From the NCBI GenBank assembly GCA_020059605.1, contig JAGVBT010000050.1, positions 1 through 43,999 on the forward strand: a DNA stretch of 43,999 nt, in the 5' to 3' direction. The translations under genes and the position numbers were made by a program. Every line of letters begins with the position of its first letter. Position 1 is the stretch's first letter. The notes below the pieces were generated by a model that was not told where the DNA came from, did no database searches, and saw only the letters and a program-made list of their open reading frames with translations. Below, piece by piece: positions 32,518 to 41,255 of the stretch. Source of the DNA: Deltaproteobacteria bacterium (GTDB taxonomy: Bacteria; Desulfobacterota; BSN033; UBA1163).

Positions 32518-33747
32518 ATGAAAAGAACAGTCTTATTAATTGTTACCTTTGATACCAAGGAAGAAGAAGCCCTCTTTCTTAAAAAATGTATCGAAGCGCG
32601 AGGGATTCGTGTCTTGACCATGGACACCGGAATACTCGCTCCACCTCACGTGAAGGTGGATATCGATCAAGAAGAAGTTGCCCGTCGCGGAGGGGTTTCG
32701 CTGAAAGAGATTGTGGCCACAGGTGACAAAGGAGAATGCATTTTGAATATGGTTCGAGGAGCCAAGGTCATCTGTAGGGAACTTTTTGATCAGGGTCGTT
32801 TCCAAGGGGTTGTCTGCATTGGAGGTGCTCAGGGGACAGACATCGGTTGTGCTGCCATGCGCTCCCTTCCCATCGGTGTCCCCAGACTCATGGTTTCTAC
32901 TGTTGCCTCGGGTCGGGCCACCTTTGGTCCTTATGTGGGAACGAAGGACGTCACGATGATGCACTCTGTTACGGATCTCCAGGGATTAAATTTCTTGACC
33001 AAACGAGTCCTTCAGAATGCAGCAGGTGCTGTTTGTGGAATGGTAGAGGCTATCGGGGAAAAATTGATGAAACCGGAAGGGATTCCTGTGGCCATGTCGA
33101 TGTTAGGGACCACAACACCAGGGGCTTTGCGTTGCAAAAGGATTCTGGAGCGTCAAGGTTTTGAGGTAGTCACTTTTCACCAGAATGGGACAGGTGGAAT
33201 TGCCATGGAGGACATGATTCGGGAAGGGGCTTTTAAAGGGGTATTGGATCTGAATCTCCACGAGATTGGAGATCGGTTTGTGGCAGGACTTCATGGGGCA
33301 ATCCGGGAAGATCGTCTCGAAGCGGCCGGGGATTTGGGAATCCCCCAAGTCGTGGCACCCGGAAGCATCAATTATGTGGTCTTGGGGCCGCTGGATCATC
33401 TTCCGCCGGATTGGAGATCGAGAAAACTGATTGTCCATAATCCCAATCTCACGCTGGTCAGGTTGAGCCCTGATGAACTTCATAGTGTAGGAAAACTTGT
33501 AGCAGAAAAATTGAATCGGGCAAAGGGGCCGACCCGGTTATTTATCCCCCTTAAAGGATTTTCCTACCCGGATAGAGAGAACTTGCCACACTGGGAACCA
33601 GAGGGGAACCAGGCGTTCATCGATTCCTTAAAGGCCAATTTAAAACCGTCGATACCCATAACGGAACTGGATGCCCACATCAACGATCCGGAATTTATCG
33701 ATCCGGTGACCGAAGCCTTTTTGTCGATGATGAAGGATAAAAAGTAA
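32518..33747 (+). CDS. UPF0261 family protein (Tm-1-like ATP-binding domain)
   Basis: 409 residues from ATG 32518 (a TTG three bases earlier is also possible). The sequence matches UPF0261/Tm-1-like proteins: TVLLIVTFDTKEEEALFLKK at the N-terminus, VVCIGGAQGTDIGCAAMRS, PRLMVSTVASGRATFGPYVG, and a C-terminal LNLHEIGDRFVAG and VVAPGSINYVVLG. The plant homologue Tm-1 binds ATP and blocks tobamovirus replication; the bacterial function is unknown. In bacteria the gene often sits with sugar or organic-acid catabolism genes. No Shine-Dalgarno is present, and the gene starts 18 bases after the T-tract of the preceding element. It sits within the catabolic locus. Confidence 0.9.
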   Translation: MKRTVLLIVTFDTKEEEALFLKKCIEARGIRVLTMDTGILAPPHVKVDIDQEEVARRGGVSLKEIVATGDKGECILNMVRGAKVICRELFDQGRFQGVVCIGGAQGTDIGCAAMRSLPIGVPRLMVSTVASGRATFGPYVGTKDVTMMHSVTDLQGLNFLTKRVLQNAAGAVCGMVEAIGEKLMKPEGIPVAMSMLGTTTPGALRCKRILERQGFEVVTFHQNGTGGIAMEDMIREGAFKGVLDLNLHEIGDRFVAGLHGAIREDRLEAAGDLGIPQVVAPGSINYVVLGPLDHLPPDWRSRKLIVHNPNLTLVRLSPDELHSVGKLVAEKLNRAKGPTRLFIPLKGFSYPDRENLPHWEPEGNQAFIDSLKANLKPSIPITELDAHINDPEFIDPVTEAFLSMMKDKK

Positions 33748-33753
33748 ACATTC

Positions 33754-33838
33754 ATCCCCTCACCCCCTCCCTCTCCCCCAAGAGACTGTGTCGTATTGGC
33801 AAGCAAAGGGGGAGAGGGGAAGGGTGAGGGGGAGGAGA
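33754..33838. repeat. CCCTCACCC-family palindrome, copy 4, carrying the SDR Shine-Dalgarno
   Basis: CCCCTCACCCCCTCCCTCTCCCC on the left; GGGGGAGAGGGGAAGGGTGAGGGGGAGGAG on the right in overlapping runs, with a 25-base middle (AGAGACTGTGTCGTATTGGC). The right arm's GGAGGAG stands six to eight bases before the ATG at 33844. Confidence 0.85.
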
Positions 33839-33843
33839 ATCTC

Positions 33844-34617
33844 ATGTGTAAACGTCTTCTTGATAAAAACGCCATTGTTACAGGGGCTGCCCGGGGCATG
33901 GGCTTTGTCATTGCCCAGGCATTATATGAAGAGGGAGCAAGGGTGGCCATTCTTGACATTGACGAAAAGGGCGTCGCTGAGGCCGCCCAGCAACTGGATA
34001 GCAAGCATCACAGGGTCATCGGCAGGAGAGTGGACGTGACGAATAAGACTGAGATCAACGATCTGGTCAAAGAGGTCAAGGGGTTTTGGGAAAGTGTCGA
34101 CATCCTGGTTAATAATGCCGGTGGTGCCCTGAATACGCCTTACATTCTCGAGAAAATTGGAGAGAAGGACTGGAATCTTGTTGTCGATGTCAACCTGAAG
34201 GGGACCTTTCTTTGCTGCCAAGCAGTCATTCCAGAGATGGTGAAGCAGGGCAGTGGTGTCATTGTCAACATCTCTGCCTTGGCAGGTCACTGGAGGGCTT
34301 CTCTTGCAGGTGTGCAATATACTGCAGCAAAGGCAGGTGTCGAAGGGTTGACCCGACAGTTTGCCTATGATTGGGGAAAGCACGGAATCAGGGTGAACGC
34401 AGTGGCCCCCACCGTGACCCTGACCGGGGAAAGGGTTCAAGGCCTCTGGGAGGGAAAGAGTGAGGAAGAGAAGAGAAAGGTTCTCTCCGCTATTCCCTTG
34501 GGTCGGCTTGGGACCCCAGAGGAAGTAGCATCTGTAGTTGTGTTCTTGGCCTCGAATGAGTCGAGTTATATTACAGGGATCACGATTGATGTCAACGGAG
34601 GGCGTTATCTCCGATAG
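33844..34617 (+). CDS. Short-chain dehydrogenase/reductase (SDR)
   Basis: 257 residues from ATG 33844; the earlier TTG in-frame start reads through repeat sequence and is rejected. Classical SDR: cofactor loop VTGAARGMGFVIA, D at the end of strand 2 (AILDID, favouring NAD), NNAGG, catalytic S144 (VNISALAGHW) and Y159-x3-K163 (YTAAKAG). C-terminal GITIDVNGGRYLR. It oxidises or reduces a hydroxyl group of a sugar or hydroxy acid. The gene belongs to the one-directional catabolic locus, between UPF0261 and the transaldolase-like gene. Confidence 0.92.
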   Translation: MCKRLLDKNAIVTGAARGMGFVIAQALYEEGARVAILDIDEKGVAEAAQQLDSKHHRVIGRRVDVTNKTEINDLVKEVKGFWESVDILVNNAGGALNTPYILEKIGEKDWNLVVDVNLKGTFLCCQAVIPEMVKQGSGVIVNISALAGHWRASLAGVQYTAAKAGVEGLTRQFAYDWGKHGIRVNAVAPTVTLTGERVQGLWEGKSEEEKRKVLSAIPLGRLGTPEEVASVVVFLASNESSYITGITIDVNGGRYLR

Positions 34618-34623
34618 AGGACA

Positions 34624-34693
34624 GGATTCAAGGGTCAAGTGGCCGAGGGCACAGGAGGAATTTAAGAATTTGAACCCACGAACCCTCGAATCC
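34624..34693. repeat. Inverted repeat after the SDR gene
   Basis: GGATTCAAGGGT (34624-34635) is complementary to ACCCTCGAATCC (34682-34693) with one mismatch. TTGAACCC and CTTGAACCCT repeats surround it. It resembles the dispersed GGGTTCA elements also hinted at 28480-28497. Confidence 0.55.
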
Positions 34694-34763
34694 TTGAACC
34701 CTATTCGGCAACTCTTTGCAAGAAGAATCAAATTTGATTGATTATGGATAATAAGGAGAACCT

Positions 34764-35960
34764 ATGGCATCAAAAAGTATAGTAGAAGGACTATGGGAAG
34801 TGAATCCGGAAGCGGAGATCTGGTGGGATTCTTCACCGATCATTTACGACAACTGGCGTGCCAAAATGATCGAAAGAGCAGCCAATAAGGGAGAGATGAA
34901 GAACTGGCTTGACCGCCTGTATCATAAAGACAATTCTCCTGAAAAGAATATTTTCCGCGGGGTCACGACAAACCCTCCCCTCTCTTATAATGCCATCAAG
35001 GATAACCCGGATTACTGGACCCAGTGGGTGGATCAACTTATTGCAAAGGATCGCTGCAAGGATTCGGAGGTCGTCTTCTGGGAAACCTACAAGGAGATTG
35101 TGAAGAGAGGAGCAGAGGTATACCGACCGATTTTTGAGGCCAGCCATTACAAACATGGATATATCTCAGGACAGGTGGATCCCCGGATCCGGGACGATGT
35201 GAAGAAGATGGTTTCTCAGGGAATAGAGTTGCACTCCCTTTCACCCAATGTCATGATTAAGGTTCCTGGCACAGCCGAGGGATACGAGGTGATCAGGCAG
35301 CTCACCGCGAGAGGGATTGCGACGAATAACACACTGGCATTCATCATCCCTCAGTTCATCGCCTGCATGAATGCGGTAGTTGCTGGAATAAAGGAAGCCA
35401 AGGCCAAGGGTGTCGATCTATCCCGGTGGCGGTCGGTCATCACGGCGATGAGTGCCCGTTACGGGACGTTGGGTGATTTGCAGAAAGAGGCGATGGAACG
35501 GAATATTGAACTCAGCGAGGCAGAGATCCGCTGGGCCGAAATTGCCATTTTCAAAAAGGCGTGCCTTTTGGTAAAGGAAAACCACGATTATCCAGGGAAG
35601 ATGCTTCTCTGTTCCATGCGGATGAGTCCCCAGATAAACGGGGAGATTCGTTCATGGCATATCGAGATGATCGCAGGGGCAAACATCGTCTATACCTGTG
35701 CGCCCCCCTACCTCGAAGGCCTTCTTGAAAAGGGTCAGCATCTTGAATTCCGGGATCAGGTTGAGGAGCCCGTGCCGCAGGAGGTTATGGAAAAATTGAT
35801 GAAGATTCCTTATTTCAGAAGGGGCTATGCCGAGGATGGGTACACTCATGATGAATTCAACATACATCCTGCATTGGTGGCAACGGCCAAGGAATTTTCA
35901 GGAGCCACACAATCCATGGTCGATTTTGTGTCGAAACGGGTGGCCAAATACTGTGGATGA
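34764..35960 (+). CDS. Transaldolase-family protein
   Basis: 398 residues; AAGGAG before the ATG. Transaldolase motifs: N-terminal FRGVTTNPPLSYNAI, with the T-N-P loop, then SGQVDPRIR, and the Schiff-base lysine K166 in NVMIKVPGT, followed by EGYEVIRQLTARGIATNNT (typical of the TAL fold). C-terminal RMSPQINGEIRSWHIEMIAG. It is longer than the usual 215-320-residue enzymes and resembles the 370-400-residue branch. Its reaction (dihydroxyacetone transfer or aldol cleavage) would feed sugar phosphates into central metabolism. A terminator follows 23 bases after the stop. Confidence 0.88.
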   Translation: MASKSIVEGLWEVNPEAEIWWDSSPIIYDNWRAKMIERAANKGEMKNWLDRLYHKDNSPEKNIFRGVTTNPPLSYNAIKDNPDYWTQWVDQLIAKDRCKDSEVVFWETYKEIVKRGAEVYRPIFEASHYKHGYISGQVDPRIRDDVKKMVSQGIELHSLSPNVMIKVPGTAEGYEVIRQLTARGIATNNTLAFIIPQFIACMNAVVAGIKEAKAKGVDLSRWRSVITAMSARYGTLGDLQKEAMERNIELSEAEIRWAEIAIFKKACLLVKENHDYPGKMLLCSMRMSPQINGEIRSWHIEMIAGANIVYTCAPPYLEGLLEKGQHLEFRDQVEEPVPQEVMEKLMKIPYFRRGYAEDGYTHDEFNIHPALVATAKEFSGATQSMVDFVSKRVAKYCG

Positions 35961-35983
35961 TTGCTGAGGCTAATCCCCATAGT

Positions 35984-36046
35984 GCCCCCTCACTTGGTCC
36001 TCTTCTCCTCTGGGAAGAGGATAAAGATGAGGGGGATTTTTCGTTT
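35984..36046 (+). terminator. CCCTCACCC-family palindrome, copy 5, acting as a Rho-independent terminator
   Basis: CCCCCTCA (35985-35992) pairs with TGAGGGGG; an inner stem CCTCTTC/GAAGAGG is separated by a short loop. ATTTTTCGTTTT follows. This is the best terminator in the locus and suggests that its transcript ends after the transaldolase-like gene. Confidence 0.75.
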
Positions 36047-36098
36047 TGCTCTCTGCAGGTTACTGAACGTGATTATGGTGAAATAAGGAGCGCCCATC

Positions 36099-37115
36099 TT
36101 GTTATCTTCTAAATGCATCTTACTTCCTCAGCCTATCGAAAAAGAGGCACTGGGTCTCTTGAAAGAGGCCGGATGCAAGGTTGTTCTTTCTCCGGACCCG
36201 AAGCCTGAAACTATTCTTCCTTTGATGAAAGGAGTCCAGGGCATCGTTCTCAGGACAGGAATTAGGATGACCCGGGAATTGATGAACCATGCCGATGACC
36301 TATGGGTCATTTCTAGGACCGGGGCAGGTATCGATAATGTGGATGTACCAGCCGCCACGGAACTGGGAATCCTGGTGACCTCTGTGACTGGAGCTAATAC
36401 CCGGACTGTTGCTGAACACGCCTTAGCTTTGATCTTAGCCTTGATCAAACAGATTCCGCTTATGGACCATGCGGTCCGTCAGGATCACTTTGGAATCCGC
36501 TTTAAAAACCTTCCCCGTGATCTGACCGGAAAAACACTCGGTTTGGCTGGTTTGGGAAGAATTGGTTCTGAGCTTGCAAGAATCTGTCACAGTGCTTTTG
36601 GAATACCTATCCTTGCACACGATCCTTATTTAACCCCTGAAGCCTGTCTTGTGTTTAAGAGCTGGGTTGATTTTTGTGATACGGATAGACTTTTCAAGGA
36701 GTCGGATATCATCTCCATTCACATCCCATTTTCTCCTGCGACCCAGAGATTGATAGGCGCCCGGGAACTCGGCTTGATGAAAAGAGATGCCTTCCTCATC
36801 AATACTTCGAGGGGTGGGGTTCTCGACGAGACCGCCTTAATCCAGTGCCTCAAGGAGAGAAGAATTGCAGGCGCTGGTCTGGATGTTTTCATCCAGGAAC
36901 CGCTGGAGAAAGAAAGTTCTCTTAAAGAGCTGGACAATGTGATTTTAACTCCCCACACCGCTGCCCTTACCAGAGAATGCGTTTTGCGGCTCGCCCTGGA
37001 AGCTGTTCAGGGCGCCATCGCTGTCCTCGAAGGCAGAAGGCCTCAAGGCATGGTGAACCCTGAAGTCTTGAAGCAACCTCGCTGGCAGGGGTTTTCCTCC
37101 TTATCATCCCCTTGA
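36099..37115 (+). CDS. D-isomer 2-hydroxyacid dehydrogenase (phosphoglycerate dehydrogenase-like)
   Basis: 338 residues from TTG 36099, supported by AAGGAG exactly eight bases upstream. Substrate and NAD domains are canonical: GLAGLGRIGSELARICHS (GxGxxG), catalytic Arg in LINTSRGGVLDE, Glu in VFIQEPLEKE, His in ILTPHTAA. It lacks the C-terminal ACT or regulatory domain of long SerA forms. The next gene is serB, so 3-phosphoglycerate oxidation for serine is likely. It may alternatively act on a hydroxyacid of the neighbouring catabolic locus. A terminator separates it from that locus. Confidence 0.9.
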   Translation: MLSSKCILLPQPIEKEALGLLKEAGCKVVLSPDPKPETILPLMKGVQGIVLRTGIRMTRELMNHADDLWVISRTGAGIDNVDVPAATELGILVTSVTGANTRTVAEHALALILALIKQIPLMDHAVRQDHFGIRFKNLPRDLTGKTLGLAGLGRIGSELARICHSAFGIPILAHDPYLTPEACLVFKSWVDFCDTDRLFKESDIISIHIPFSPATQRLIGARELGLMKRDAFLINTSRGGVLDETALIQCLKERRIAGAGLDVFIQEPLEKESSLKELDNVILTPHTAALTRECVLRLALEAVQGAIAVLEGRRPQGMVNPEVLKQPRWQGFSSLSSP

Positions 37116-37135
37116 TCACGATCTTTATCCCAGGT

Positions 37136-37164
37136 TTGACAAAAGTCTGATTCTTGGATAATAT
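37136..37164 (+). promoter_or_regulatory. Sigma70-type promoter for serB
   Basis: TTGACA (37136-37141), 17-base spacer, TAATAT (37159-37164). The predicted start of transcription near 37171 lies after the in-frame TTG at 37154, which argues for ATG 37190 as the serB start. Confidence 0.7.
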
Positions 37165-37189
37165 TTCTAACATTCAAAGGGATGTTCGA

Positions 37190-38398
37190 ATGGATGACAA
37201 AAAAGATTTCGTATTAGTGACGGTATCCGGACCGGATCAGCCGGGAATTACCGCTGCGTTCAGTAAAATTCTGGTGGACAACCGGGTGGAGGTCGTGGAT
37301 ATTGAACAGGCCTCGCTTCAGGATTTTCTCGGCCTCTCCTTCCTCCTGGACACGGGTGGTGCAAAACAGTCCAAGGATGGCGTCCTGAAAGACCTCCTCT
37401 TTGAAGCGAGCCGGCTTGGCCTGACACTTAATTTCAGGCTCTTCTCAGAGAAGGAAGTAAAAGCCAGAAACAGCAAGAACTTATTTATTCTCACTTACTT
37501 CGGCGATACCAGGGCGCTGGCTGAGATTTCAAATGTCCTTGCCGAAGAAAATGCCAATATCGAAATGATCAGCAATCTTACCCGTCACTGCGCCATGTGT
37601 GTCGAATTGACGATTGATGTCCATGAAGTCAAAAATCTCAGCCGGTTGAAGTCAAGGGTGATTGCCAAGAGCCATGAACTCAACATCGACCTGGCCCTTC
37701 AGAAAATGGAGGCCTATCGCAAAAATAAACGCCTCGTTTTTTTTGACATGGACAGCACCCTCATCGATATGGAGATGATTGACGAAATGGCCAAAAGGGC
37801 AGGGGTTTTTAAGGAAGTTTCGAGGATTACGGAAAAAGCGATGAGAGGGGATATCGATTTCGAGGAATCGCTCGTCCAGCGCGTCGCTCTCCTGAAAGGA
37901 TTAAAGGTGGAAGAATTGGAGAGGATCAGAAATGAGATGAAACTCTCCGAAGGGGCCGAGGATTTAGTGGACGCCCTCAAGAGACTGGGTTTTAAACTCG
38001 GCCTGGTGAGCGGGGGATTCGATTATTTTTCTGATTACCTGCGGGAGAAATTAGGCCTGGATTTTTCCTATGCGAATCGACTGGAGATCAAAAACGGAGC
38101 CTTAACGGGCAAAGTTTCAGGGAAGATTGTGGATAATGCCTACAAGGCCAGGATCGTCAACATGGTCTCCGGTGAGCAGGGAATCCTTTTGGATCAGACC
38201 GTTGCCATCGGCGACGGGGCCAATGATGTTCTGATGTTAGGTCAGGCGGGGTTGGGCATTGCTTATAATGCGAAGGAGCGGCTCGAACGGGCGGCCAATA
38301 TGAGCCTGGGCCGGGCACGCCTCAAAAATATCCTGTACATCCTGGGAATCTCCGAAGAGGAGATGGGCTCCTGGAGTATTTGTGAAACCCCTGTTTAG
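37190..38398 (+). CDS. serB: Phosphoserine phosphatase with two ACT domains
   Basis: 402 residues from ATG 37190 (AGGG eight bases before). Two ACT modules: the first begins FVLVTVSGPDQPGITAAF, the second LFILTYFGDTRALAEISN. Then the HAD phosphatase: D186-x-D188 in FFDMDSTLIDMEM (nucleophile and acid), motif II-like GLVSGGF, and AIGDGANDVLML (metal Asp). It dephosphorylates 3-phosphoserine, the last step of serine synthesis. ACT domains suggest control by serine or another amino acid. It follows the phosphoglycerate-dehydrogenase-like gene and has its own promoter. Confidence 0.95.
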   Translation: MDDKKDFVLVTVSGPDQPGITAAFSKILVDNRVEVVDIEQASLQDFLGLSFLLDTGGAKQSKDGVLKDLLFEASRLGLTLNFRLFSEKEVKARNSKNLFILTYFGDTRALAEISNVLAEENANIEMISNLTRHCAMCVELTIDVHEVKNLSRLKSRVIAKSHELNIDLALQKMEAYRKNKRLVFFDMDSTLIDMEMIDEMAKRAGVFKEVSRITEKAMRGDIDFEESLVQRVALLKGLKVEELERIRNEMKLSEGAEDLVDALKRLGFKLGLVSGGFDYFSDYLREKLGLDFSYANRLEIKNGALTGKVSGKIVDNAYKARIVNMVSGEQGILLDQTVAIGDGANDVLMLGQAGLGIAYNAKERLERAANMSLGRARLKNILYILGISEEEMGSWSICETPV

Positions 38399-38400
38399 CT

Positions 38401-38435
38401 CTGAAAGCGGCCCCTCTTCTTTTCAGCGATTTTTA
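38401..38435 (+). terminator. Weak terminator candidate after serB
   Basis: CTGAAA (38401-38406) pairs with TTTCAG (38421-38426), loop of 14 bases, then CGATTTTTA. The stem is short and the T-tract brief, so termination is probably partial. Confidence 0.4.
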
Positions 38436-38565
38436 ATAAAAAGGAGTGGCAGTTTGGCGCTTTGAAAAAACCGGGTTCATCCCTCTTATTCCCCCCTACC
38501 TGTCTGCTCCGGTTCCGGGCGAGGTTGGGACAAGCGGGTATTGGCAAAAGAGGGGACAGGGTTTG

Positions 38566-39345
38566 ATGATGGCCAGGGTGATCTGTATCGCGAACCAGAA
38601 AGGTGGTGTGGGGAAAACGACCACGGCCGTCAACCTTTCGGCTTCCATCGCAGTGGCGGAGAAGAGGGTCCTGCTGATCGACATCGATCCCCAGGGGAAT
38701 TCAACGAGCGGCATCGGTCTCAGCAAAGAGCAATCCAACGGGACGATTTACCAGGCCCTCATGAGAGGTTCGGGACTCCGGGAGATGATCCGGAAGACGT
38801 CCTTAACCCACCTGGATGTGGTCATCTCCATTACCGACCTGATCGGCGCCGAAGTGGAACTCGTCCAGGAAAAGGAGCGTGAGAGGAGGTTAGAGCATCT
38901 GATCAGGGAGGTCGAGGCAGACTATGATTATATCTTCATCGACTGTCCCCCCTCCCTGGGGCTCTTGACCATCAATTCTCTCACGGCGGCCCATTCCGTT
39001 CTCATTCCCCTCCAGTGCGAATACTACGCCCTTGAAGGCCTGGGACAATTGCTCAAGACGATCCGCCTGATCAAACAGTCCCTCAATCCAAAACTGGAGA
39101 TCGAAGGAATACTTCTCACCATGTTCGATATCCGGAACAATCTCGCCCACCAGGTGGCCGAGGAGGTGAGAAATCATTTTAAAGAGAAGGTATTCCGCAC
39201 CGTGATCCCGAGGAATGTTCGACTGAGCGAGGCTCCCAGCCATGGGAAACCCATCCTCTTATATGATATCCATTCGAAGGGAGCGGAAAGTTATCTCAAT
39301 TTGGCCGGCGAGATCATGACCGACGGGAAGAAAGATGGCAACTAA
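38566..39345 (+). CDS. parA: Chromosome-partitioning ATPase ParA/Soj
   Basis: 259 residues from ATG 38566; the longer in-frame reading from 38446 is not conserved-like. Deviant Walker A KGGVGKTT at residues 12-19, the ParA signature lysine K12 included, [12 protein letters not shown] (Walker B-like), and [16 protein letters not shown]. It binds ATP and non-specific DNA and moves origin regions with ParB, whose gene overlaps its end by 11 bases. The pair usually lies close to the chromosome origin in Proteobacteria. Confidence 0.95.
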   Translation: MMARVICIANQKGGVGKTTTAVNLSASIAVAEKRVLLIDIDPQGNSTSGIGLSKEQSNGTIYQALMRGSGLREMIRKTSLTHLDVVISITDLIGAEVELVQEKERERRLEHLIREVEADYDYIFIDCPPSLGLLTINSLTAAHSVLIPLQCEYYALEGLGQLLKTIRLIKQSLNPKLEIEGILLTMFDIRNNLAHQVAEEVRNHFKEKVFRTVIPRNVRLSEAPSHGKPILLYDIHSKGAESYLNLAGEIMTDGKKDGN

Positions 39346-40195
39346 AAGAATCGCATTGGGAAAAGGTTTGGGAGCCCTCATACCGGAAGCCAGGGAAGCT
39401 GAAGAAAGAAGACTTTTCTACTGCGGGATCGAAGAGATCCGTCCTCACCGGTCCCAGCCCAGGAAACACTTTGACGAATCGAAACTCCTGGAGCTGGCCG
39501 AAACCATCAAGGAGAAGGGAATTCTCGATCCCTTGATGGTCAGGAGAACCGATGACGGATATGAATTGATCGCAGGAGAACGGCGCTGGCGGGCCGCCCA
39601 AAAGGCGGGATTGAAGGAAGTTCCTGTCATTGTCAGGGAGGCGAACGACAGGGAAGTCCTCGAAATCTCACTCATCGAGAACCTCCAAAGGGAAGGTCTG
39701 AACCCCGTCGAAGAGGCTGAAGGGTTCAGGGACCTGGTGGAAAAGTTCGAGATGAGCCATGAAGAAGCGAGCCGTCGGGTCGGAAAGGATCGGACCACGA
39801 TCACCAACGCTCTCCGGCTTCTCAAACTTCCCTCTGAAATCAAAAACCACCTCATGCAGAACCGAATCACGTCCGGCCACGCAAGAGCGCTTCTCGGTCT
39901 GGAGAGCGAAGAGAAGCAGAAAGAATTGTGTCACCTGATTCTCCAGAAAGGCCTCTCGGTGAGAGAGGCGGAAGCATGGGTGAAACGTTGGTCGAAAAGA
40001 CCGAAAAGAAGGGCCGGACCGGACACGACCAGGGGCGAACTGCGGCATCAACTCCAGAGCCTTCAGGATTCACTGAGGCGACATCTTGGAACAAAAGTCC
40101 GGATTCAACAGAGGGGGAAAAAGGGGGAAATTGAAATCGAATATTATTCCCCGGAGGATCTGGAAAGAATTGTGGAAACGATCATTGGGAAATAA
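39335..40195 (+). CDS. parB: Chromosome-partitioning protein ParB/Spo0J
   Basis: 286 residues. N-terminal ParB/Srx CTPase domain with [20 protein letters not shown] and the [13 protein letters not shown] motif (CTP/hydrolysis site), then the helix-turn-helix for parS binding: [21 protein letters not shown] basic C-terminal dimerisation part ([19 protein letters not shown]) and a final [19 protein letters not shown] follow. It loads at parS and spreads along DNA. I did not find a parS palindrome in this window. Confidence 0.95.
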   Translation: MATKRIALGKGLGALIPEAREAEERRLFYCGIEEIRPHRSQPRKHFDESKLLELAETIKEKGILDPLMVRRTDDGYELIAGERRWRAAQKAGLKEVPVIVREANDREVLEISLIENLQREGLNPVEEAEGFRDLVEKFEMSHEEASRRVGKDRTTITNALRLLKLPSEIKNHLMQNRITSGHARALLGLESEEKQKELCHLILQKGLSVREAEAWVKRWSKRPKRRAGPDTTRGELRHQLQSLQDSLRRHLGTKVRIQQRGKKGEIEIEYYSPEDLERIVETIIGK

Positions 40196-40372
40196 TAAAT
40201 TCGAAATCCGAATGTCGAAATCCCTGCCTGCGGCAGGCGAAACAAATTCGAATGTTCAAAATCTCTAAACTCTTTTGTTTGGACCATTTGAAATTTGGTC
40301 ATTTTAGATTGTTTCGAATTGGTCCTGCTGGACGCTTCGCCCGGATTTCGTGCTTCGGATTTCTCCTGGTGA
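40196..40372. repeat. TTCGAA-rich imperfect long palindrome, copy 3
   Basis: Left: AATTCGAAATCCGAATGTCG, the hairpin CCTGCCTGCGGCAGG, GAAACAAATTCGAATGTTC. Right: ACCATTTGAAATTTGGTC, GATTGTTTCGAATTGG, GGATTTCGTGCTTCGGATTT. Partner of the copies at 1528 and 22272. It lies between parB and the bactofilin gene. Confidence 0.8.
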
Positions 40373-40384
40373 AAGGAGTAACCC

Positions 40385-40822
40385 ATGTCAGGTGGAAAAA
40401 CGCTATTTGGTAAAACGCAATCGAAACCTCCCTCTGCTCCTGATGAGATTGGCGCCTTTTTAGGGAAGGAGACTCTCTTTGAGGGAAAGATGACCTTTCG
40501 GGGCATCTTCCGAGTGGATGGAAAATTTGAGGGGGAGATTTTCGAAAGCGGAACCCTCATCGTCGGTGAATCGGCGGTCGTTAAGGGGAAGATCGGTGTA
40601 GATACAATCATCATCAATGGCACCGTGGAAGGAGAGGTCCATGCCGAGGAACGTGTTGAGATTCATACCACCGGCATATTCTTTGGAACCCTCGTGACTC
40701 CTGTTCTTTCCGTCAACGAGGGCGGAATGCTTGACGGCCATTGCAGAATGGAGGAAAAGCAGAAACGGGAAGAGGATCTTCATCCTCATCCGCCCAAGGT
40801 AGACCACCCCGTCCTCGTCTAA
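40385..40822 (+). CDS. Bactofilin
   Basis: 145 residues; AAAGGAG before the ATG. The bactofilin beta-helix core is visible from about residue 22 to 115: LFEGKMTFRGIFRVDGKFEG, ESGTLIVGESAVVKGKIGVD, TIIINGTVEGEVHAEERVEI. The N-terminal tail (MSGGKTLFGKTQSKPPSA) and the charged C-terminus (HCRMEEKQKREEDLHPHPP) are disordered. Bactofilins form cytoskeletal filaments, membrane-linked, that shape cells or hold the ParABS apparatus in some Deltaproteobacteria. Adjacent parAB fits a role in chromosome positioning, which is inference. Confidence 0.93.
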   Translation: MSGGKTLFGKTQSKPPSAPDEIGAFLGKETLFEGKMTFRGIFRVDGKFEGEIFESGTLIVGESAVVKGKIGVDTIIINGTVEGEVHAEERVEIHTTGIFFGTLVTPVLSVNEGGMLDGHCRMEEKQKREEDLHPHPPKVDHPVLV

Positions 40823-41017
40823 ACCGCTTCATTAGAATCCCTGATTGGTGGAAAATCACGATTGTCGAAATGAGATCTTTGTATAATCATTCCAACTGGT
40901 TAAAACATCTTTCCATCGAAATAGATAGAAATATGGCAATGCCGCCAAGTGAATATGAAAAATTGATTGACAACCTTTTTAAGGTATGTTAAGAAATTCA
41001 CATTTTGTAATTCCCCG

Positions 41018-41254
41018 ATGCCCCAGAATCGAAAACCAGAAAAATTTATGAAAGATTGGTTCAGGTATGGCGGCATCGGTGTGGAAATGCTCGCTTCGGT
41101 TTTGATCGGCACTCTCGGAGGATACGGTTTAGATTATCTCCTTCACACCCGTCCCTGGTTGATGATCGTGGGGTTCATTCTTGGGTCGGCGGCCGGTTTC
41201 CGAAGCATCTTCCGCCTTATCAACCAAGACCAGGATAAAGAGAAAAAGCATTAA
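41018..41254 (+). CDS. AtpZ/AtpI-like F0F1 assembly protein
   Basis: 78 residues from ATG 41018. Earlier in-frame starts lack conserved sequence; no Shine-Dalgarno is seen. Two transmembrane helices: YGGIGVEMLASVLIGTLGGY and PWLMIVGFILGSAAGF, the shape of AtpZ. A short loop with the motif YLLHTRP joins them. AtpZ/AtpI proteins help assemble the c-ring and may carry magnesium or calcium. The gene heads the ATP synthase operon, one base before the atpI-like gene. Confidence 0.82.
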   Translation: MPQNRKPEKFMKDWFRYGGIGVEMLASVLIGTLGGYGLDYLLHTRPWLMIVGFILGSAAGFRSIFRLINQDQDKEKKH

Positions 41255-41255
41255 G

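Noticed and set aside
40870..40992. 40-codon ORF between the bactofilin gene and atpZ
   Set aside because: No Shine-Dalgarno and no recognised family; it may be chance, although the region around 40967 has a TTGACA that could be part of a weak promoter.
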